Shown here: positions 30,620-33,284 of the stretch, piece after piece
Layout of the letters: every line of letters starts with the position of its first letter
Position numbering within the stretch: position 1 is the stretch's first letter
DNA from: JBBITW01 sp037440525
GTDB lineage: Bacteria > Desulfobacterota > BSN033 > UBA1163
NCBI GenBank assembly: GCA_037440525.1
Contig: JBBITW010000014.1
Coordinates: 1 to 33,284, forward strand
Length of the DNA: 33,284 nt
Direction of reading: 5' to 3'
Notes under the pieces: model-generated
What the model saw: the letters and a program-made list of their open reading frames with translations, nothing else
Databases searched by the model: none
What the model was told of the DNA's origin: nothing
Position numbers and translations under genes: made by a program

Positions 30620-31369
30620 TTAGCCATGGCATATTAGACCACCATCAACAAAAAAAGTTTCACCGGTGATATAGTCTGAGGCATCAGATGAGAGAAATAT
30701 TAGAGGTCCGGTCAAATCAAGTGGCTCCCCCAAACGCCTTAAAGGAATATAACGAATAAGCATATCATTTATTACCTGTTTGCCATTATCACCAGATAAC
30801 ATATGACCAAATGCAATAGAATTTACCCTGATGTTTTCTCGAGCCCATTCCAGGGCTAATGCTTTGGTAAATTGATGAATGGCCCCCATTGTGGCGCAGT
30901 AAATGGTATTATTCACCATCCCCCTTACTGATAACCCTGAAATGATATTAATAATTCTACCTGACTTCCGCTCTAACATGTGTCTTCCCACAAACTGACA
31001 CCATAGCATCAAACAGATTAAATTCTTATCTATTATATTACGCCATTCACTTTCAGTAGAATTGGAAAAAGGCTTTGCAAATCCAATAGCCATATTATTG
31101 ATTAAAATATCAATCTTCCCATACTTGGATAAAATCATCTCTACAGTATGTCTGATATCTTCTAAATTTATGATATTGGTCTTTAATGCTATCCCTCTAT
31201 CCCCAGATATTTCCGATTCCTTTATTAAACCAGAAGAAATATCGTTTGTAATGGGAACAACTGAAGCACCTCTTTGGGCAAGCGCATTTACAAATGTCTT
31301 AATCCAATTCTCACTCTGTGTAATAATAACAGCCACCTTACCGCTTAGATCAAATTCTTTAATCAACAT
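30620..31369 (-). CDS. Degenerate SDR-family protein lacking the cofactor and catalytic Lys motifs
   Basis: The 249-residue protein has a full short-chain dehydrogenase fold: DILINNMAI (NNAG-like), IINIISGLS (Ser), the Y157 region and LSSDASDYITGETFFVDGG at the end. The N-terminal TGxxxGxG is replaced by TQSENWIK (residues 17-24), and YxxxK has become YCATM (Y157, M161). NAD(P) binding and normal catalysis are therefore doubtful. The gene is intact, with AAGGAGAT before the ATG, which abuts the stop of the canonical SDR upstream. It is probably a structural or regulatory partner of that enzyme (inference). Confidence 0.85.
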   Translation of the reverse strand: MLIKEFDLSGKVAVIITQSENWIKTFVNALAQRGASVVPITNDISSGLIKESEISGDRGIALKTNIINLEDIRHTVEMILSKYGKIDILINNMAIGFAKPFSNSTESEWRNIIDKNLICLMLWCQFVGRHMLERKSGRIINIISGLSVRGMVNNTIYCATMGAIHQFTKALALEWARENIRVNSIAFGHMLSGDNGKQVINDMLIRYIPLRRLGEPLDLTGPLIFLSSDASDYITGETFFVDGGLICHG

Positions 31370-32188
31370 TTAATCTCCTTTGTAAATAGAATCTGGAATA
31401 TACCCAATAGGGGCATATCCATCTGCCAGTGCTCCACCATCAATAATGACTACTTCCCCTGTCATGTAGTCAGAAGCATCTGAGGCTAAGAAGAGCGAAA
31501 GATACGCAACTTCTTCTGGGAATCCTGCACGGCCTAAGGGGATAAGCTTACCTCTTGCTTCTATCTCTTTAATTTCCTCCTCTGTATTTAAATGCCTTAC
31601 ACCTATAAACCCAGGAGCTATACAATTAACCTTAATCCCATCCCTTGCCAATGTCATGGCAAGGACTTTTGTTAACTGTATCAGGCCACCTTTCCCGGTG
31701 CAATACATGTATTCGTAACTCCTTGCCCTCAACCCCCAGCCGGAGGCAATATTTATTATCTTTCCCCTCTTTCTCTCAACCATGTGCCTTGCGACTGCCC
31801 TTGAACAGTAGAAGGCACTTGTCAGAATAAGATCCATAGCACTATGCCAATCCTGATCAGTTACTTCCCAGAGAGGTTTATAGGGACCAGGCCTTCCAGG
31901 ACCAGCATTATTTATAAGTATGTCAATCTGACCAAATTCCGAAAGGGCCTTCTCTACCAAGCTATCAACCTCTTTTGAATTTGTAACATCCGTTTTAATA
32001 GATAGGGCTCTTTGTCCTGATTGAATTACCTGGGAAACAGTATCTTCATTTTCTTTTTGACGTATATCTGCTGCCACAATTGAAGCTCCAGCCCTCGCAA
32101 GAACCAGTGACATGGCTCTTCCCAGACCTCCGGCCGAACCAGTAATAATAGCCACCTTTCCTTTAAGATTGAACTTATCATGGATCAT
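31370..32188 (-). CDS. Canonical SDR-family oxidoreductase
   Basis: The 272-residue protein starts at ATG 32188, preceded by GGGAG at 5 nt; the longer frame begins with a TTG at 32200. The cofactor motif TGSAGGLG, DILINNAGPG, the Ser in INIASGWGLR and YCTGK (YxxxK) are complete. An acidic end of beta-2 (VAADI) suggests NAD(H) preference. SDASDYMTGEVVIIDGG closes the fold. The substrate is probably a ketone/alcohol of the pathway served by UbiD and TctABC. The gene lies 68 bp after UbiD and directly abuts the degenerate SDR. Confidence 0.93.
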   Translation of the reverse strand: MIHDKFNLKGKVAIITGSAGGLGRAMSLVLARAGASIVAADIRQKENEDTVSQVIQSGQRALSIKTDVTNSKEVDSLVEKALSEFGQIDILINNAGPGRPGPYKPLWEVTDQDWHSAMDLILTSAFYCSRAVARHMVERKRGKIINIASGWGLRARSYEYMYCTGKGGLIQLTKVLAMTLARDGIKVNCIAPGFIGVRHLNTEEEIKEIEARGKLIPLGRAGFPEEVAYLSLFLASDASDYMTGEVVIIDGGALADGYAPIGYIPDSIYKGD

Positions 32189-32256
32189 ATCTACTCCCAA
32201 TATAAAACTTTATGTAAAGTTATGTTAAATGATTTAAATAACTTTTCAATAAGATT

Positions 32257-33284
32257 TCACTTGATACCATATCTCTCCCATTTACTTCTCACCAATTTCA
32301 TCGTCTCATCATCGGGATAGCAAACAGGAGCGAATTTTTCATCGAACCACTCTTTAGTCCGTGGATAACCAATCCATTTGGTTGCATCAATCAATAATCT
32401 TGTTCCCAAATAGGTAGTCGTTCCTATTCTATCTTTAATATGTATAGAAACATCAGAAGGGCCAAATATACCAGGAAACTGATGTATATCTCTCTTGGGA
32501 TCCACCCGATAAGCAAAGGCCCAGGCAACCTTTTTAAGATCAAATATATCTATATCCTCATCAACTACAATGATATTTTTACCTGCCTGGTTTGCAATAT
32601 GACTTCCCCAAAAAGCTGTTGCTGCCTGAAATACCTGACCAACATAGCTATTATCTATCTGGATAAACAGATTGGCCCATGCAGTACTTGGATCAGCATT
32701 TACTCCAGTTACCCCTACCATCTGTTGGTTTAAATGATCCCAGGCCAATGCGCTATGGTTAATCGACTCCATCATATGGTCTTCATTAGTAGGAACCCCT
32801 TCCAATGTGCCCTGAAATATTGGATCATCTCTATAAGTAATGCAGTTAACAGTAATGACTGGCTTTGGGCTGGGTAACCTCCCATAGTAACCAGAATATT
32901 CACCAAACTCCCCTTCCATTCTGAAGGTCTCATAGTCTAATCCAACCTCGCCCTCGTAGACTATCTCAGCACTTGCCGGTACCTCGAGATCCACTGTCTC
33001 ACATTTAACCAGCTCAACGGGCTCCTGCCTCAATGCACCCATAATATCATACTCACATACGCCTGCTGGTTGAGAGGAACAGGCTACCATTGGTAACATC
33101 GGATCCCATCCATTCACAACTGCAATGGGCATCGTCTTTCGACCAAGTTTCTTATAAGCCCTCCAGTGCCTCCATATATGAGCTCCGTGAACAACAACAA
33201 GACCTGTGTGATTCCTGTCGTGAAGCTGTCTCCTATATAAACCAATATTCACCCAACCTGTCTCAGGATCCTTCGTAACTACCC
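32257..33284 (-). CDS. UbiD-family prenyl-FMN decarboxylase/carboxylase, 5' end outside the window
   Basis: The visible ~342 codons are the C-terminal two thirds of a UbiD enzyme. The frame is open to the window edge with the family-typical DPETGWVNIGLYRRQ, so the GTG at 33252 is not the true start. Further family features are GLVVVHGAHIWRHW, PIAVVNGWDP, the EGEFGEYSGYYG region, TLEGVPTNEDHMME and the late IIVVDEDIDIFDL. UbiD enzymes reversibly decarboxylate aromatic or alpha,beta-unsaturated acids using prenylated FMN made by UbiX; no ubiX is in the window. Linkage to two SDRs and a carboxylate transporter suggests catabolism of an (aryl) carboxylic acid (inference). Confidence 0.93.
   Translation of the reverse strand, partial: VVTKDPETGWVNIGLYRRQLHDRNHTGLVVVHGAHIWRHWRAYKKLGRKTMPIAVVNGWDPMLPMVACSSQPAGVCEYDIMGALRQEPVELVKCETVDLEVPASAEIVYEGEVGLDYETFRMEGEFGEYSGYYGRLPSPKPVITVNCITYRDDPIFQGTLEGVPTNEDHMMESINHSALAWDHLNQQMVGVTGVNADPSTAWANLFIQIDNSYVGQVFQAATAFWGSHIANQAGKNIIVVDEDIDIFDLKKVAWAFAYRVDPKRDIHQFPGIFGPSDVSIHIKDRIGTTTYLGTRLLIDATKWIGYPRTKEWFDEKFAPVCYPDDETMKLVRSKWERYGIK

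Noticed and set aside
30620..31369. Degenerate SDR as a pseudogene
   Set aside because: The frame is intact, has a strong ribosome binding site, is tightly coupled to its neighbour and keeps the rest of the SDR fold, which argues for a maintained protein.

Overview
The window is one continuous stretch of bacterial chromosome, moderately AT-rich and gene-dense. It looks like a Gram-negative, strictly or mainly anaerobic bacterium. The supporting signs are a periplasmic binding protein with a TctAB transporter, a radical SAM/SPASM enzyme, large Fe-S flavoproteins, two molybdenum hydroxylases and a UbiD-family decarboxylase. The gene mix recalls sulfate-reducing or syntrophic Desulfobacterota ('Deltaproteobacteria'). 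That placement is inference; no rRNA or other taxonomic marker is present.

Layout. Positions 1-1455: an AT-rich stretch and a secreted amidohydrolase on the minus strand. Positions 1980-12045, plus strand: a multi-domain NAD(P)H/Fe-S oxidoreductase, a radical SAM/SPASM protein, an argininosuccinate lyase homologue, an XRE-type DNA-binding protein, a Ste24-type membrane protease, a small conserved protein, a YefM/YoeB-like toxin-antitoxin pair followed by an attC-like relic, a HAD phosphatase and a PAP2 phosphatase. Positions 12080-33284, minus strand: a catabolic island read from right to left. It holds UbiD (cut by the window edge), two SDRs and TctC-TctB-TctA; then a 3-hydroxyacyl-CoA dehydrogenase; then a transglutaminase-like protein; then molybdenum hydroxylase set 2 (small, large, flavoprotein fused to a GltD-like module); then an operon of acyl-CoA ligase, a 78-residue Cys-rich protein, molybdenum hydroxylase set 1 (FAD, 2Fe-2S, Mo subunits), a C2H2-like mini-protein, an acyl-CoA dehydrogenase and an MBL-fold hydrolase.

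How it may work together. The minus-strand island reads as uptake of a carboxylate (TctABC), redox changes and decarboxylation or carboxylation (SDRs, UbiD), CoA activation (ligase), hydroxylation or reductive dehydroxylation by molybdenum enzymes related to 4-hydroxybenzoyl-CoA reductase, and beta-oxidation-like steps (acyl-CoA and 3-hydroxyacyl-CoA dehydrogenases). The substrate cannot be read from the sequence; an aromatic or alicyclic acid is plausible.

The most unusual features are these. (1) A flavoprotein subunit (20118-22493) has a whole Fe-S/FAD/NAD(P)H oxidoreductase module inserted just after its 4-HBCR-type 4Fe-4S loop. (2) A family of ~220-bp non-coding elements has terminal inverted repeats, nested palindromes and short target duplications: three full copies, one internally deleted copy and one partial copy at the window edge. 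Two copies supply stop codons to genes, and two bracket molybdenum hydroxylase set 2. (3) An SDR that has lost its glycine motif and catalytic Lys is encoded directly after a normal SDR. (4) The 837-residue oxidoreductase has a C-terminal domain resembling GIY-YIG.
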